The notes below the pieces were generated by a model that was given only the letters and a program-made list of their open reading frames with translations, was not told the DNA's origin and made no database searches. From NCBI RefSeq assembly GCF_037893015.1, contig NC_133663.1, positions 140,066,553 to 140,130,552 of the forward strand: DNA of 64,000 nt. The letters run 5' to 3'. Made by a program: the position numbers and the translations under genes. This stretch comes from Macrotis lagotis. Lineage: Eukaryota; Chordata; Mammalia; Peramelemorphia; Peramelidae. Positions 23,206 through 35,065 of the stretch are shown piece by piece. The first letter of the stretch is position 1. Each line of letters begins with the position of its first letter.

Positions 23206-23867
23206 GACTTATGGCCATGATGGCAGAGAGAGAAGAAGGGTATCATGATAAGTAATCATCTTTCCCCTCAAAAAAAAAACATGAGAGAAATAACAGAAAT
23301 TCAATCAACAAAACCCAGAAACAGAAACTAGAAGAACACCTACCAAGAAAATCTGGCTCAGGCAAACCTTGGTGAACTGGGAGATGAGAGCAGAGGATCA
23401 GCTTGCGGACCGCAGCAGGGGCAAGCCAGAAGCCAGACTCAGCCACAGAAACTTCAGTGAGTGGCAAGTGCCAGATCCAATTTTAGCTGCGGAGTCTTTG
23501 GCTAGGGGGAGAGGAGCTATGGGAGAGTGAGTTCCAACACAGAGATCCAGAGAAGACCTGGAGAACAACTAGCTGGGCCAGGGACCTGAGCCTTATACTT
23601 TCAGCATACACCTTTGCCCAGAACAAACAATAAACAACCCCCCACACCCCCCTAGAGCTCACTCAACATAAAGAGAATAACTCCCTGCCCCAGGGCCCAG
23701 CCAAGTTATCAAAATCAACTCAGACCCTGCAGTTGAGGACCTTACTCCAGAGAAAGCCACCAGCACTCAACAATGGCTGAACCCTGGAATTACTAAACCA
23801 AGTGAACAAAGCCTCTAGGATCTTCAAAAGTAAACCTCTGAGAGCCAGCACCAACTGCCAAATCAAG

Positions 23868-24960
23868 ATGAAAAAAGGCCAGAGAAAGAGGGGCCCATGG
23901 AGAAATATTTAGAAGAGAAAGATCTTAACCCAGAGAAATCCAACACTGCTGAGGAGAATATGAATTGGTCTCCAGCCCAGAAAGACTTCCTTGAAGAAAT
24001 CAAGCAGTTTAAAAATCAATTGGATAAACTGAGAAAAGAAATTCAAAAGAAAATTAACATGTTGCAAGAGAAAATTAACATCATGCAACAAGAAAACAAA
24101 TCCTTGCAAAAAAAATGGACAAATACAAAATGAGAATAACTCTCTCAGATATTCAATTGGGCAAATGCAAAAAGGAAATGATTCTCCCAAAACTACATTT
24201 GGGAAAATAGAAAATTCCTTCAAAAATTGAATGGACCAACTAAAAAAGCAGAGTTGCCAAAGATAAAAAAAGAGAAATCTTCTCAAAAAAAAAAAAAGAA
24301 TGAAATTAGCAGAAACTAATGACTTCATGAGAAAACAAGATTATGTTAAACAAAACCAAAAGATTGAAAAAATAGGGAAAAAAATGTAAAATACCTGATC
24401 AGCAAAACCACTGACCTGGAGAATCGATCAAGAAGGGAGAATCTGAGTATTATTGACCTTAATGAAAACATTGAAAAGTCAAAAAGCCTGTATTAAATAA
24501 TACAGGATTTAGTGAGGGAAAATTGCCCTGGTATCATGGAACCAGAGGGCAAAATATTTATTGAAAGAATACATCAATCCCCTCCAGAAAAAGATACTAA
24601 AATGAGAACAACAAGGAATGTTGGGCCAAATTTCAGGACTATCAGATAAAAAGAAAAATCCTGCAAAGCAGCCAGAAAGAAAAATATTAAATACCAAAGA
24701 TCCACAATAAGGATTAAGCAGGACCTGACCACAGCAAAATTAAGGGATCAAAGGCCCTGGAATGAGATATTCTGAAGAGGAAGGGAATTTGGACTGCAGC
24801 CAAGAATCCACTACCCTGAAAAACTGAGCCTTCTTGTCCAGGAAAAAAAGATGGACATTTAATGAAATGTGAGACTTCCAAAATTTCATGAAGAAAAGAA
24901 CAGAACTAAAAAGAAAATTTGGATATCAAACAGAAGGCTCAAGAGACACATGAAGAAGTA
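23868..24960 (+). pseudogene. L1 ORF1 pseudogene in element D
   Basis: The ATG at 23,868 opens MKKGQRKRG and then shifts frame. The frame at 23,897-24,133 carries EKYLEEKDLNPEKSNTAEEN and a lysine- and glutamine-rich coiled coil. Fewer 14-residue repeats are visible than in A and B. The RNA-binding region at about 24,590-24,780 survives as broken frame. Not functional. Confidence 0.88.
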
Positions 24961-27513
24961 AAAAAAAAAAGCAAAAAAAAAGTGCTATCCAATAGGATGA
25001 AACTGGCTATATACCCACTTGGGAGAAAGAATCTCATAATTCTTAAGAACTATAACTCTATTAGAGAGAATATACATAGCCAGAAGTGATGGACACTCTT
25101 AACTTTTCTGTGACTCAGGTAGAACAATTTACAAGCAATACCTCCTTTAAAAGCGGGCCAGTAAGGAGAAGGGAGGTTGGAGGGAGATTGAATGGGGTAA
25201 ATCTCATTACATCAAGAAGTACAAATGACTTATTGTAATTGAGGGGAAGGAAGGAGGAGGTGAGAACCACCTGAATCTTCATCGAATCAAACTTGGCTTA
25301 AAGTTAACTTAGACACACTTAAGTTAAAAAATTTATCTTATCTTCTAAGCATTAAAAGGGGGAAAGGGGAGGGGGGATGGAGAGGGAGAGAAAAAGGGGA
25401 ACTACTAGAAGGAAGGGAAGAAGGGGAAAAGGAAAGGGGAAAGAAATGGGAGGGGGTTGATATAAGAGGGCAAACACACTGAAGGTGGCAGTATTCAGAA
25501 TCAAAACACTGAAAAATGGATAAAGGGCAAAAAGGGGGGGGAATTCAAACAGAAGGAAGACAGCATGGAGGGCAATAAAGAGTAAAAATAACTTTGAATG
25601 TAAATGGGATGAAGTCACCCTTAAAAAATTCAGGATCCTATGATATATGCTGCTTACAAGAAACTAATTTGAAGCAGAGAGGTAAAACGTTGGAACAAAA
25701 TATATTTTGTTTCAGCCAAAGTGAAAAAAGCAGGGCTAGCAATCCTTATCTCAGAAAATGCAGCTGCAAAAAGAGATAGCATTAAAAGATATAAGGAAGA
25801 ACACTATATCCTCCTAAAAGATACCATAGATAATAAAGCATTTCAATAGGATAGCATCCAAATTCTTAGGGGATAAGCTGAAAGATGTACAGGAAGACAT
25901 AGAAAGCAAAACTCTACTAGTGGGAGAACTCAATCTTCAACTCTCAGATTTAGATAAATAGAATCATAAAATAAACAAGAAGGATGATAAAGAGGTAAAT
26001 AGAGTGTAATAAAAACCTAAATATGATAGTCTTATGGAGGAAACTGAATGGAGATAGAAAGGAATTTACTTGTTTTGTCCTGCAGTACATGGCACTTAAA
26101 CAAAAACTGACCCTGTACAAGGACATAAAAACCTAATGATCAATTGCAGAAAGGCAGAAATAGTGAATATATTTTTCTCAGATCATAATGCAAGAAAAAC
26201 CATATGTAATACTGGGCCATGGAGATACAGACCCAAAACTATTTGGAAACTAAATAACCTCATTTAAAAGAATGAGTGTATCAAGTAACAAATTATAGAA
26301 AGAAGTAATTATTTCATCCTAGATAATGACAATAATGAAACAACATACCAAAACCTTGGGGATACACTCAAGGCAGCTGTCAGGGGAGACATTGTATCTT
26401 TATATGCTTATATGAATAAATTAGAGAAAGAAGAAATCAATGAACTAAATATGCAACTAAAAAATTAAAGAAAGAACAAATGATTTTAAAAACCAATTAA
26501 ATACCAAAGTAGAAAGTCTAAAAATTGAAGGGGAAATTAATAAAATCAATTGTAAGAAAACTATTGTACTATTAAATAATACCAAGAGCTGGTTTTATGA
26601 AAAAACCAATAAAATTGATAGACCTCTGGTCAATTTGATTTAAAAAAAGAAGAAAACCAAATTGCTAGAAACATAAATGAAAGATGTGAATTTACCACCA
26701 ATAAGGAAGAAATTAAATTAATAATTTGGAATTATTTTGCCCAACTCTATGCCAATAAATTTGACAATCTAAGTGAAATGGATGAATATTTTCAAAAATA
26801 TAAATTGACCAGATTATGAAGAAGAGATTAAATACTTAAGTAACCCCATCTCAAAAAAAAAGAAATTAACAAGTTTTTGTTAAACTCCCTAAGAAAAAAT
26901 CTCTAGGGCAAGATGGATTCACAAGTGAATTCTATCAAACATTTATGGTTCAAATCCAATTCTATATAAACTCTATATAAACTCTTTGGAAAAAATAGGT
27001 GAAGAAGGAACCCTGCCTTACTCTTTCTATGACACCAATATGGTGCTGATACTGAAATGAGGAAGAATTAAAACAGAGAAAGAAAATTATAAATCTGTCT
27101 TCCTGATGACTATAGATGCATAAATCTTAAATATAATCTTAGCAAAATGATTACAACACGTTATCACTATGATAATACTTTATGGTCAAGTAGGATTTAT
27201 TCCAGGAATGCAGTATTGGTTCAATATCATGAAAACTTAGTATAATTAATTATATCAATAACATACCTATCAGAAATCAAAGGGATATATCAATAGATGC
27301 TGAAAATGCTTTTGACAAAATATAGTACCCATTCCTAATAAAAGCACTGGAGAGTGTAGGAATACATGGACTGTTCCTTAGAATAAAAAGCAGTATCTAT
27401 CTGAAACCATCAACAAGCATTATTTGCAATGTGGATAGGCTTGAGGCATACCCAGTAAAATCAGGGATGAAACAAGGATGCCCATTATCACCACTTCTAT
27501 TCAATACCATATT

Positions 27514-27529
27514 AGAAATATTAGCTTCA
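27514..27529. repeat. Left target-site duplication of the SINE in L1 D
   Basis: agaaatattagcttca, repeated as agaaatattagcctca at 27,678-27,693 (one mismatch). Both copies are L1 ORF2 sequence. Confidence 0.93.
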
Positions 27530-27677
27530 TGGGGTGGCTACGTGGCATAGTGGATAAAGCACCAGCCTTGGAGTCAGGAGTACTTGGGTTCAAATCTGGT
27601 CTCAGACACTTAATAATTACCTAGCTGTGTGGCCACTTAACCCCATTTGCCTTGCAAAAACCTAAAACTAAAAAAAA
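27530..27677 (+). mobile_element. tRNA-derived SINE (WSINE/Mar1 type), sense
   Basis: About 148 bases: ggggtggctacgtggc head, gataaagcaccagccttgg, ttcaaatctggtctcagaca, agctgtgtggcc, and a tail of ccttgcaaaaacctaaaa then A-rich. The usual 'ttgggcaag' block is missing, a small internal deletion near 27,633. It disrupts the RT domain of L1 D between motifs B and C and is therefore younger than D. Confidence 0.96.
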
Positions 27678-27693
27678 AGAAATATTAGCCTCA
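27678..27693. repeat. Right target-site duplication of the SINE in L1 D
   Basis: Partner of 27,514-27,529 with one mismatch. L1 ORF2 resumes here. Confidence 0.93.
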
Positions 27694-29840
27694 GCAATAA
27701 GAGAAGAAAAAGAAATTGAAGGAATTATAATATGGAACGAGGAGATAAAACTTTTACTCTTTGCAGATGACATGACATTATAACTAGATAATCCCAAAAC
27801 ATCATCTAAAAAACTACAAGAAATAATTAGCAACCTTAGCAAAGTAGCAGGATATAAAATAAACCCTCATAAATCCTCAACATTTCTATATATGACTAGC
27901 AAGATACAGCAGAAAGAGCTAGAAAGAGAAATCCCATTCAAAGTAAAGACTTAGACCAAATAAAATACCTGCCAAGGCAGACTTAAAAAATTTTGAAAAC
28001 AAATACAAAACTCTTCTCATGCAAATAAAATCAGATTTAAATACCAGGGCAAACAACAACTGTTCATGGATAGGTCAAGATTATATAATAAAAATTACAA
28101 TTCTACCAAAACTAAACTATTTGTTTAGTGCCCTATCAATCAAAGTTCCAAAAAAAATATTTTAATTAGTTAGAAAAATGTGTAAGTAAATTCATATGGA
28201 GAAATAAAAAGTCAAGAATTTCCAGGGGTTCAATGAAAAAAAAAGTGCAAAAGAAGGTGACTTAGCCTTACCAGATCTAAAATTATATTATAAACCACCA
28301 GTTCTCAAACTGTCTGGAATTGGCTAAGAATAAGAGTTGCAGATCAGTGGAATAGACTAGGTACAATAGCATGAATGATTATAGTAGTCTGCTGTTTGAT
28401 AAACCCAAAGAGTCCAACTATTAGGATAAAAACTGTCTCTTCAATAAAAGCTGTTGGGAAAATTAGAAGTTAGTTTGGAAGAAACTTATATTAGAACGAC
28501 ACCTCACACCATATACCAAGATAAGACCCAAATGGATACAGGATTTAGATATAAAAACAATATTAAAAGCAAACTAGAAGATCAAGGAGTAGTTTACCTG
28601 TCAGATCTATGGAAAGGTAAACAGTTTTTAACCAAGGAAGAGACATTCAAAACAAACTAAATAATTTTGACTACATTAAATTAATAAGCTTTTGCATAGA
28701 CATAACTACTGTAGCCAAGATCTAAAGAAATGTAATGAATTGGGAAACAATTTTTGCTACTAGTATGTCTGACAAAAAACTTATTTCTAAAATATACAGA
28801 TAACTGTGTCAAATTTTCAGAAAAAACAAGCCATTCACAATTGAAAAATGGTCAACGGATATCAAAGGAAATTTAAAGCTGAGGAAATCAAAGCAATCCA
28901 TAATCATAAGAAAAATTGCTCTGAATCATTACTTATTAGATAAATGCAAATTTAAACATCTCCGAGATACTACCTCACACCTTTCAGACTGGCCAATATG
29001 ACCAGAAAGGACAATGATCAATGTTGGAAGGGATGTGGGAAATCTGGGACATGTGAATTCATACAACCTTTCTGGAGAGCAATTTGGGATTATGCCCAGG
29101 GTCAACAAAAATATGCATACTCTTTGACACAGCAATACCACTACTGGTTCTATCCCCTGAAGATATGAAAAAAGGCTGAAAACATCACTTGTACAAAATT
29201 ATTTATAGCAGCCCTGTTTGTGGTAGCAAAATTTGGAAATGAATTGAATGTCCTTCATTTGGGGAATGGCTAAACAAATTGTGGTATATATACATGTGTG
29301 TGTGTGTGTGAGAGAGAGATGGTGAGATGGATCATTATTGTTCTATTAGAAACCAGGAGGATTGGGAATTCCAGGGAAGCCTGGAAAGAGTTGCATAAAT
29401 TGATGCTGACTGAGATGAGCAGAACCAGAAAAACATTGTATACCCTAACAGCAGCATGGGGGGTGATGATCAACCCTGATGGCCTTGCTCATCCCTTCAG
29501 TGCAACAACCAGGGACAAGTTTGATTTGTCTGCAATGGATAATACCATCTGTACCCAGAGAAATAATTATGGACTTTGAACAAAGACCAAAGACTATTGC
29601 GGTCAAATTAGGGGGAAAAGTGTTATATTATTATGTAATTTTACATTCTCATACTTTATTTTTCTTCCTTAAGGACATGATTTCTCTGTCATTACATTCA
29701 CTTGAGATCAGTGTATAATATGGAACCAATGTAAACCCTAACAGAATGTCTTCTGTGGGGGGGTGGGGGGGAGGGAAGCAAGAATGTGGGAAATTATAAA
29801 ACTCAAAAATAAATATCTTTCTTTAAAAAAATAGAATCAC

Positions 29841-31229
29841 CACTTTGCTACTACCTTGGAGGTAAAGCTGAGCCAAAACACACTTGGCAATCATGGAACA
29901 AATAAAGAGTAGACATCTTTCAGATATCTGGTGTACAGCACTGCATTTGCTCATCTGGGTCAGAACACTCGCTAGCATCAAGACTGGTTTTATGATAATG
30001 ATTGCAGAAATACAGAAGCTATTAAATGAAAACTGAGAGCTCCACTGGCGTTTTCCAGCGGAATAGTTCAATAATTTCTAAGAAGGAATCATTTAATTCC
30101 ATCAAAAGTAAAGAACAAGTTAAACTTAGAGAGATGCAGGACTCTCAACTCAGTCAGAATGCATATGGAATTCAGGTTCATCAAACAGTAACAAACCAAA
30201 GTTCTGTTAAGGTACCCTGAAGGCTATTTATAAACCAAAGAATTATAGTGTATCTCAACTAATCAGTGCTAAAGAAGCCACATTGATCCTAGAGAGATGG
30301 ATTATATACTTTCATAGTGTTCTTACCACTATGTGTTCATCCATTTGATCAATCTATACAGAAGCCATTGATCATTATCGCCTATTGGAGTCAATCTATC
30401 CCTAGCTGAAGTTACAACTGTAGAAGAAGTTTTGGATGCTATTGGGTTCCTTTCAAGTGCTGATTCTATTCCAGCTGAGATCTACAAGGTGGGGGGGGGG
30501 GTCTATTGTTCATCTAAAAGCTGGCTAAATATAGCATGAATTCAAGGAATTAAAGGATGCTTCCATCATCTATCTATCTATAGGTAAAGGGAATAGATTG
30601 ACCTGTGACAATTACAAGAGTATTTCTCCTTTAGTCATTGCTGGTAAGATGCTTGTCAGAATTCTTCTTAATAGGCTGATCCTTCACCTGGAAGATAGTC
30701 ACCTTCCTAAGAGCCAGTATAGTTTCAGAAAAGGTCAAAGAACAGTCAATATAATGTTTACTGTCCAGCAACTTCAGTAACCAGAAACAGAAGAGAGGTC
30801 TGCATGCAAAATTTGTAGATCTGGCCAATACCTCAGTCATGAGGGTTTATAGAAAATTATGTCAAAATTTGTTTGCCCAGAGAAGTTCTTCAATATGGTT
30901 GATCAGTTTTGGATGTCAATTTCATGATGGCATGTTTCCCTGAGTTCTGTACAGTAGATGATTCTCTGGAGATATCCCGGTCACCAATGGAGTATAACAA
31001 GACTATGTCCTTGCTCCTGTGATTATAAAAAGATGTTTTCAGCCATATTAATCATGTGCTTTTACAAAGGATGAACACAGCAAATTGATAGTAAATTCTT
31101 CAACTTGAAAAGACTACAAACCAAGACCAAAGTGGAGGTAATGTTGGTGAATGAGCTTCTGTTTGTAGATGATTATACACTCAGCAAGGCCTCTGAAGCT
31201 GAGATACAACAAAATATGAATACATTCTG
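29841..31229 (+). mobile_element. RTE-type LINE fragment (left of a nested SINE)
   Basis: A non-LTR element different from L1. Translation in shifting frames gives the linker between endonuclease and RT (KTGFMI, AEIQKLLNEN near 29,980-30,031), then VTTVEEVLDAIGFLSSADSIPAEIYK (about 30,411-30,490), which matches RTE-clade polyproteins, then the RT (see the separate entry). Its endonuclease N-terminus is absent and it abuts the tail of L1 D. The 3' UTR is also missing. Confidence 0.8.
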
Positions 31230-31243
31230 TATGTGCTAATTTT
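31230..31243. repeat. Left target-site duplication of the SINE in the RTE
   Basis: tatgtgctaatttt, repeated as tatgttctaatttt at 31,403-31,416 with one mismatch. Removing one copy plus the SINE restores the RTE reading frame order. Confidence 0.9.
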
Positions 31244-31402
31244 TATTTATTTATTTTGCAAAGCAATGTTTTTTTTTTTTTAAAGTGGCTTGCCCAAGGT
31301 CACATAGCTAGGTAATTATTAAGTGTCTGAGGCTGGATTTGAACTCAGATACTCCTGACTCCAGAGCCAGTGCGCTATCCACTGTGTCACCTAGCTGCCC
31401 CA
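31244..31402 (-). mobile_element. tRNA-derived SINE (WSINE/Mar1 type), antisense
   Basis: Reverse-oriented SINE with gcagctaggtgacac head, box-B-like region from gatttgaactc (31,337-31,347) and a T-rich left edge containing a pure T run at 31,269-31,281. It splits the RTE reverse transcriptase just after the FVDD box. Confidence 0.94.
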
Positions 31403-31416
31403 TATGTTCTAATTTT
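31403..31416. repeat. Right target-site duplication of the SINE in the RTE
   Basis: Partner of 31,230-31,243 with one mismatch. The RTE sequence resumes. Confidence 0.9.
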
Positions 31417-31655
31417 GACCTCACAATTAACACCAAAAATGCACAGGTGGTCCATCAGCCAACACCACGTCATCCATATGTAAAAGCATCGATTACAGCA
31501 ATTAGAGCAGTTTTGGGTACTATAGAAAAGGTCACTTCCCTTGGTAGTATTCTTTCCAGGGAGGTATACATTGACAATGAAGTTGACACATACATTGCCA
31601 GAGATAGTTCAGAGTTTGAGAGACTCCAAAAACAAGTAAAGAAGAGGTATCTCAT

Positions 31656-32425
31656 TTTAAATAATCTATTAACTGTGAGGTGACACCTCAGAATTGCTTT
31701 AATCTGCATTTCTCCAATCATTTATGAATTGGAACATTTGTTGAATTCTTATAAATATTACTCAATTCTATATATTTAAAATGAGTCCTTTATCAGAAAT
31801 GCTATCTGTAAAAGATATTTCTCAATTTTCTGAATTCTTTCTAATCTTGGTTACGTTAATTTTACTTGTGCAAAAATTTTTAATTTAATATAGTTGGCAT
31901 TATCCCTTTTGAAATTTTTAATGTTCTCTATCACTTCTTTAGTCATAAACTACTCCCCTCTCCATAGAGCTGACTGATAGATATTCATTCTCCTACGGTG
32001 ATTATGGCATCATCATTTTTGTCTACATGCTATATCCATTTCAATCTTATCTTGGTATAGGGTGCAAAATGATGGTCAACATCTAGTGTCTGTCATACCA
32101 TATTTCAGTTTCCCCAGTAGTTTTTGTTTTTCAAATAATCAGCTCTTAGGCCAGAAGCTGGAGTCTTGGGTTGTTCAAAGAAGAGATTCCATTAATCCAC
32201 CACTTTCTTCCTTATCTAATAACAAACAGCTTTAAGAACTATTAAATTTTTGAACTGTTATGACTAGGCCACATTATTTTGCATTTTTTTCATTGATTTC
32301 CTTGATATTTTTGATCTTTTGATCCTTCATATGAATTTTGTTACCATTTTTTCTAAGTATAAAATATTTTTTTTGGAAATTTGATTTGCGTTCACTGAAT
32401 AAGTAATTTAATTTAGATAAAATTG
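31656..32425 (-). mobile_element. L1 ORF2 C-terminal fragment, antisense (copy 1)
   Basis: In reverse this is ORF2 from the cysteine region (gtgaggtgacacctcagaat at 31,676-31,695) upstream towards the post-RT region (about 32,400). Landmarks such as tgagtcctttatcagaaatg (31,782-31,801) match the other L1 copies. It is followed by a second copy of part of the same interval. Confidence 0.75.
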
Positions 32426-32820
32426 TCATTTCTGGTTTCTTCTAATCTTCATTGCAATGATTTTATTTTACTTTTTGCAAAATCTTTTTGATATAATGTA
32501 GTTGAAATAATCCATTTTGCAATTTATGTTCTTTGACTATAAACTTGTTTCCATTCCATAGTTCTGACAAATAGGATATTTCTTGTTCTTCTAATTGACT
32601 TATGTTATCACCATTTATATCTAAATCCTCCTTTCATTTCTACCTTATTTTGATATAGGGTCCCAGATGTGTGATTGTCACTGGTTTTTGCCATACTATT
32701 TTCCACTTTTCACAGCATTTTTTTCAAAAAGCCAGTTCTTATTCCAGAAGCTGGTGTCTTTAGGTTTATCAAACAGTACATTACTATAGTCATTTATTAC
32801 TGCTTACTTTATTTAATTTT
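32426..32820 (-). mobile_element. L1 ORF2 fragment, antisense (copy 2)
   Basis: The L1 interval already seen at about 31,835-32,215 starts again here (aatcttcattgcaatgattt, then gatatagggtcccagatg), in the same orientation. The two copies are diverged, so they are two insertions or an old duplication. Confidence 0.7.
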
Positions 32821-33600
32821 TGCATTATAAAATCAAATTTTCTATTCAGGTTTAGTTTTTGCATCAGGAATGCTTGAAAATACTCCATTGAACTAGTAAT
32901 TGCTTTTCTCTTAAAATATTATACTCAGTTTTTCTTGGAGTGTTTTTCCTGGTTGTAATTTCTGTTCTTTGACATATTTTCTAAGCCCTCTTTTCCTTGA
33001 ACATTTTAGCTATTGAGCTCTATTTTGCCTCTATGATATTTTAATGATTTCTTTCTGAGTGTGTGAAGGACTTTCTCTTCAACCTGGGAGCTATGAAACA
33101 TAATTATAATATTTCTTGGAATTTTCAATTTGAGATCTCTTTCAGGTGCTGATTGGTATATTCATTCAATTTTTTTTTTATCCTCTGGTTAGTCCAATTC
33201 TTCTGAACAAGGAGTAATATTCTTTAGAATTTTTGCCATTCTTTTGCAATTTTATTAATTGTGTTTACATGTTTATATGCAACATATCAGTCATTATAGG
33301 CCTTTGTTACCTGTAACATAGTTTTTAAGTTGATTGTATAGTGTTCTCTAGGTATACCAAGTTTACATATTTATTCCCTTTGCTTTAATTTTCTTAGTAA
33401 ATTTTTCCTCTACCATTCTTATTTGTTTTTGAAAATCATTTTTAACTCTTCCAAAGATTCATACTGGACTCTTTTATAATTTATTTCCTTTTTTTTTCTT
33501 TGGGTCTTGATTTATACTTACTTTTATTTTTTTTAAAATCTTCTTCTGTCTTAATCTTCCATGTCACCACTTATAGTCAGATTTATTTTTCCCCTCATTC
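32821..33600 (-). mobile_element. Old L1 ORF1 fragment, antisense
   Basis: In reverse this follows the ORF1 order: the region around aatcaaattttctattcagg near 32,840, the RNA-binding part (gagatctctttcaggtgctg at 33,133-33,152, equivalent to SPPERDP) and a T-rich coiled-coil-like stretch to about 33,500. It is strongly decayed and has no open frame. The right edge is uncertain. Confidence 0.6.
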
Positions 33601-33859
33601 TTTCATACTATTTTTGATTGTGAACTCTGTTGAGTTCAGTTCCTGGTATTGGTCCTTTGACCCCTGAGATTAATAGATATGTAATAGATGTAATAGATAA
33701 CACTTTTCAGATCCTTGTTTTCTTGGTTCTAGAATGGATATTGTTCAAGATTCTTACTTTCATGAGAATAGAAATAATGATATTTCTCCACTCCCTTGGG
33801 ATTTTAAGTGATATTAATCTCAGTACTTTTACTCTTTTTTTCTTTTATCTATATTTTTT
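33601..33859. other. Unassigned sequence, possible L1 5' UTR remains
   Basis: No clear family match. Its position beyond an antisense ORF1 would suit an L1 5' UTR, but I see no specific landmark. A 78-codon frame at 33,630-33,866 ends in a Phe/Tyr-rich run from T-rich DNA and is not a gene. Confidence 0.35.
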
Positions 33860-33995
33860 TTGGTGAGGTGTTCAGGGTTAAGCCTCTCTCTTAGGATTAA
33901 ACTGCTAGTAAGTGTCAAGTATCTGAGGTTAGTTTTGAAATCAAGTCCTCCTCACTCTAGGACTAGAGTTCTATTCACTGTACTATCTAGCTTCC
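33860..33995 (-). mobile_element. Old tRNA-derived or CORE-like SINE, antisense
   Basis: Degenerate reverse SINE: ttcagggttaagcctctc, agtaagtgtcaagtatctgag, gaaatcaagtcctcctcactct and ctatctagcttccc follow the order of the SINEs elsewhere but with many changes. No TSD found. Older than the WSINE-type copies. Confidence 0.7.
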
Positions 33996-34959
33996 CAGTT
34001 CCACTCATTCATAACTAAAAACACTTCTCTCTACCCTTAAACTATGCCCAGAGTGAGTAAATATAATGGAGGTGACAAATATTATCTGGTTCTACATCCA
34101 GTGCTAGCACCAGAGGGAACAAGAGATCCTTCTACACTCTTTCTAACCAGTATTAATCCTTTTACTATCTATAACTTGCAATCTCCTGAAGCTGCTGCTG
34201 CTTCTTTCTCTATGATCTAATTCCTCCATTGATGTTTTATTCACATGGTTTTCCAGGATTGCATCCATCCCCAAATCACAAAACTCTCTTTACAATGTCT
34301 TAAACTTTATTGAGCTGTACAATATGACTTGATCTGACCTTTTAATTGTCTATTACACTCCAAAAGTATATTAGTGATATTATTTTAAAGTTCTTAAAAG
34401 AACTTTCTCACTCTGATAGATCTGCTCCTCCCTCAGAAGTCTAAGATATATTTTAGATTAAATTCTATTGACAAATAAAATGTGAAATTTATCAGGAAGA
34501 AAAAAAGGAATATTATCAAAGGGGGATCTATATCTGAATATGCATATTTTTGCGTATTTCCATGTGCTTGTGAATGCTTGAGAGGTAACAGATTTGTCAC
34601 AAGTTTTTTAAAAGACTAGTTGCAGTTCTTAAACAATCATTTATAGTTCTTAAGCAATCAGTTTTTTTCCCAAATCTTAAATTTGATTAGTGAGACATGC
34701 AATTTTAATCACTTTGAAATTGAAGTGATGATTAATTACTTCTAGCTATAATATGAATCTGCTAAGATAAAGATATATCTACTAGCCTTACTCCCTTTTG
34801 TTGAGATTATGACCATCCTGTCAAATCTAAAGAATTATAAGATATAGTAAACTTAGATTTCAAGAACTTCTAATTACATGGTCACATATATATTAAGCTC
34901 ATCATCATCCCCCATTCACTTGACACATATTTTTTAATCTTAAATATCATATCTAAATC
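33996..34959. other. Unassigned, probably unique sequence
   Basis: No recognisable L1, SINE or gene. A GCTGCTGCTGCTT stretch at 34,190-34,203 is short. No reading frame of interest. Confidence 0.4.
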
Positions 34960-35065
34960 ATAAATTCCTTAAGATCATATGTCAGTGTGAATCCCAAATA
35001 ACATAACACAAGACCTTGCTTATGGTAGGAAATCAATAAATATTTGTTGACTTAATTGACTGATT
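34960..35065 (+). mobile_element. L2-like 3' end relic
   Basis: The phrase cttatggtaggaaatcaataaatatttgttga at about 35,018-35,050, preceded by aaattccttaagatcatatg, matches the conserved L2 3' end (…catagtaggtgctcaataaatatttgttga). Ancient and short. Confidence 0.65.

Larger units (their letters stand above)
25585..29470 (+). pseudogene. L1 ORF2 pseudogene in element D
   Basis: The endonuclease N-terminus is at 25,594-25,680 (MNVNGMKSPL and LQETN, catalytic glutamate kept). About 25 bases are lost near 25,846, at the site that in other copies encodes NIYAPNG. RT motifs are recognisable: the AFDKI equivalent near 27,305-27,320, the GCPLSP equivalent near 27,478-27,492, and FADD at about 27,760-27,771. 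A SINE splits the RT at 27,530-27,677. In the C-terminal cysteine region the LLHCWW part is deleted near 29,050. Many stops. Confidence 0.9.
23206..29831 (+). mobile_element. L1 D, full-length, sense, coding-dead
   Basis: Begins gacttatggccatgatggca, a variant of the L1 5' end, and finishes with a G-rich 3' UTR (29,756-29,775) and an A-rich tail at about 29,831. Order: 5' UTR (to 23,867), ORF1 (23,868 to about 24,960), spacer with one inter-ORF unit (about 24,990-25,130), ORF2 (about 25,585-29,470) with a SINE inside, 3' UTR. I could not find a convincing TSD: the left flank is old L1 and the right flank is RTE. Either the duplication has decayed or a rearrangement removed one side. Confidence 0.9.
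30604..31655 (+). pseudogene. RTE-type reverse transcriptase pseudogene
   Basis: The frame at 30,598-30,780 reads NYKSISPLVIAGKMLVRILL and LPKSQYSFRKGQRTVNIMF, diagnostic of the RTE clade. A degenerate motif A (KFVDL) lies near 30,808-30,825 and a catalytic FVDD box at 31,162-31,173. After the SINE the frame continues (NFDLTINTKNAQVVHQPTP, then VTSLGSILSREVYIDNEVD) to about 31,655, where an L1 fragment replaces it. The frame is split by stops, frameshifts and the SINE at 31,244-31,402. No working enzyme. Confidence 0.82.

Noticed and set aside
23206-29841. A target-site duplication for L1 D
   Set aside because: I compared the last bases before 23,206 (agaagtgcaaattat) with the first after the tail (agaatcaccactttg) and found no acceptable match.
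34186-34205. GCTGCTGCTG run as a coding polyglutamine or leucine tract
   Set aside because: Too short, with no open frame around it.
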